DNA from: Dreissena polymorpha
Taxonomy: Eukaryota > Mollusca > Bivalvia > Myida > Dreissenidae
Length of the DNA stretch: 64,000 nucleotides
Direction: 5' to 3'
NCBI RefSeq assembly: GCF_020536995.1
Contig: NC_068360.1
Location: 16,926,778 to 16,990,777 of the forward strand
Position 1 is the stretch's first letter, and each line of letters begins with the position of its first letter. A program made the translations under genes and the position numbers. Below, one piece after another: positions 62,071 to 64,000 of this stretch. The notes under the pieces were generated by a model, which saw only the letters and a program-made list of their open reading frames with translations, was not told the DNA's origin and searched no databases.

Positions 62071-64000
62071 ATCATCTCTTCAAATGAAATGAAGATAACA
62101 AACAAAACCCCAAATAGCACTTTATATTCCACTGCCACTATACAAGTTTCCTACTGGGAAAACTGCGCTCTATGCATGTGCTGTGAAAACCTTTACTTTT
62201 AATGTGTAAAATTACTCTTGTATCCGTTATTTACATTAAAACAAAACTAGTATATTTAAATAAACGCGGAGCATTCACATGATTCATCGCTATTTTTAGA
62301 CGCAAAGGAGAGCTTCCTGCAGAAATTGCTTGTTTCAATTGGTCAAGTTGTCATGAATATTAATGATTTTCTGCAGTGTCGTAAAACTGTAGAGCATGAT
62401 TTTACGACTTCTATCGAAAATCGGTATCGTCAATGTTAACATTTTTGCGTAGCAAACAAAATAATGTAATTTAAAGAATGGCTTTGTTCGGATTTTTGTC
62501 CGGCAAATCAGTTTATAAAAAAGAATCCGACGCTTAACTGACACGAAACGTAAATATGAAGAAACACTAAAACGTCAATTTTATCCTAGATGGAAAATCA
62601 AGTCAGTTCCCATGGCTTGAATTTGAAGAAGGAAAGCAAAAAAAGGGTTATTTTATTGTTTTACTCTATGCATAAAAAAAACTGGTGTTCACTGATTATT
62701 TACTGATAAATCCTTATTAAACAGTTACATGACACAATTGTGTTCATGTCATTTATGGTCTAGTAGACATCAGGTTCGGGCTAGTACATTTTAACTTTAA
62801 CTTTAAATTTAACATTAAAAAAAAACAAGAGGGCCATGATGGCCCCGAATCGCTCACCTGACTCATTAAGATCAGAAAACTATGACCTCTATTGTCTACA
62901 CAATGTTTTTCTATGATTTGACCTACAGTGCCTTCCACAGGATTTTTGTCAGGCGCCCCGGGGCTGCTAGGGGTGGTTCGGGAGGGGTGTCCCCTCCCGA
63001 CGTTGATTTTTTAAAAATTTAACGTGTCAATTCACGTTCTGTGGTGCGTTATAACTCAAAGAAAAACAGCGTCAAAAGACGTCATTCGGTGTGCTATGAC
63101 TCATCAAAAAAATCCCCCAGTCATTTAAAAAAATATTTTTTTTTTCATATTGTTTAATTGTTTTAAAACATTCCCGCACAGATAGTAAAGTAAAATCTCG
63201 ACTCGAACGATTCCCCAATACATCCGTTTCAACCCGACTCTATTACTGTATACTTACTACTTTTCAAGTTTCTATTTATTACCCGATAATCCCGTATATT
63301 CCGTTTTTATAAATCACTGTCTGGTCAATATTTACGATAAAAGCTCTCTATTATTTCTTTAACACAAACCTTGCCATTTTTTAAGTGACTATAATATTTA
63401 TAGATTTGATGAAATATTGCCTCTGAATATGCGTCAATCCCCTGACCTGTTGTGTGCTTGTTAAAACGCTCAATACACGCACGCTTTTGTATGCAAATGA
63501 CGCGACGTTGTACATGCTGCATAATTTTCGCGCTCTTTTTAATTGAGAAACGGATTCTACACAAAATAAATTTGCACTGCTAATTTGAAGCAAAAATATT
63601 TAACGTTGCGGTAACATTTACATTCAGAAGTGTGTTTCGGATTAAAAACGCGTTAACATCGACTTACGGGAATGGGTTTCGGATTACAAATTTAATTATT
63701 CCCATATGAGATTTCAACAAATATTAACCGTTGCGTTATAAATTCAACGATAATTTGTGTAAACACTTTACGAGTCGAATAAATGTTTTGACGGAATTAT
63801 GCACGAAATTCACGTTGTCCTCGAAGATCACAGCCGGTTGCCATCATCAGTCTTCTAACTATCGATTATCAGACGAAACATTTACAAGTGTGCGTAATAA
63901 ATTCAACGAAAATTTGTAAAAGCGTATTACGTGTAGAATAAATGCCAGAAAAACGAGGTGAATCATTTCTATAAATGGACATGATGAAATATACATGTAC
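62071..64000. other. Right-edge stretch without MCM7 exons
   Basis: No MCM7 N-terminal exon was found. 62824-62925 is the start of a pearl-like element (ACAAGAGGGCCATGATGGCC), broken at 62927 by CAGTGCCTTCCACAGGATTT, which resembles a hAT end. Remaining ORFs have no recognisable domains. Confidence 0.4.

Noticed and set aside
60335-64000. Further upstream MCM7 exons
   Set aside because: No frame here matches the MCM7 N-terminal or zinc-finger region; the proline/valine residues just before 60334 in the open frame are intron read-through past a good acceptor (ATATACAG).

Overview
This is nuclear DNA from an animal, most likely a bivalve mollusc. The reasons are AT-rich intron-dense genes, many interspersed repeats of the bivalve 'pearl' type (about 150-bp tandem cores, an ACGG-like microsatellite and a G-rich terminal hairpin), and a tRNA-headed SINE resembling the molluscan RUDI/V-SINE group. 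I see no prokaryotic features, CRISPR array, rRNA, LTR element or virus-like element.

Four host genes can be read from their spliced exons. From left to right they are: DNPH1 (+, 15630-20528, 4 coding exons, complete); MBLAC1 (-, 34443-25899, 5 exons, complete); PPM1L-like phosphatase (+, 37752-40960, 4 exons, complete); and MCM7 (-, 60334-48373, 8 exons). The MCM7 exons encode the C-terminal 395 residues, and the N-terminal third must lie beyond the right edge. Intron phases agree at every junction. DNPH1/MBLAC1 and PPM1L/MCM7 are convergent pairs; MBLAC1/PPM1L are divergent. MCM7 and MBLAC1 also lie close together in human (7q22.1), so part of this order may be old. DNPH1 (nucleotide sanitation), MBLAC1 (reported to act in S-phase histone mRNA processing) and MCM7 (replicative helicase) all relate to DNA replication.

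The rest is repeats. 1-15.5 kb is gene-free: a piggyBac-like MITE remnant, an inverted duplication, four tandem 16-bp palindromes, a 3.8-kb foldback complex and a 1.2-kb giant hairpin. DNPH1 introns carry two 150-bp tandem-repeat elements. A 5'-truncated, frameshifted LINE with a tRNA-like SINE at its end fills 21.4-24.6 kb. MBLAC1 introns hold two hAT-like elements with exact 5-bp target duplications and a TIR MITE. The PPM1L-MCM7 interval and MCM7 introns carry pogo-like TIR elements, pearl-like elements (some nested) and another hAT-like insertion.

The most unusual observation is in MCM7. Two separate introns carry minisatellites whose units are copies of the adjoining exon/intron boundary, one from a 5' splice site and one from a 3' splice site, so each intron holds many decoy splice sites. 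Also notable are repeats with regularly spaced perfect nuclear-receptor palindromes or DR1 motifs, and a shared architecture (ACAAGA, small hairpin, tandem core, ACGG run, G-rich hairpin) across otherwise unrelated repeat families.
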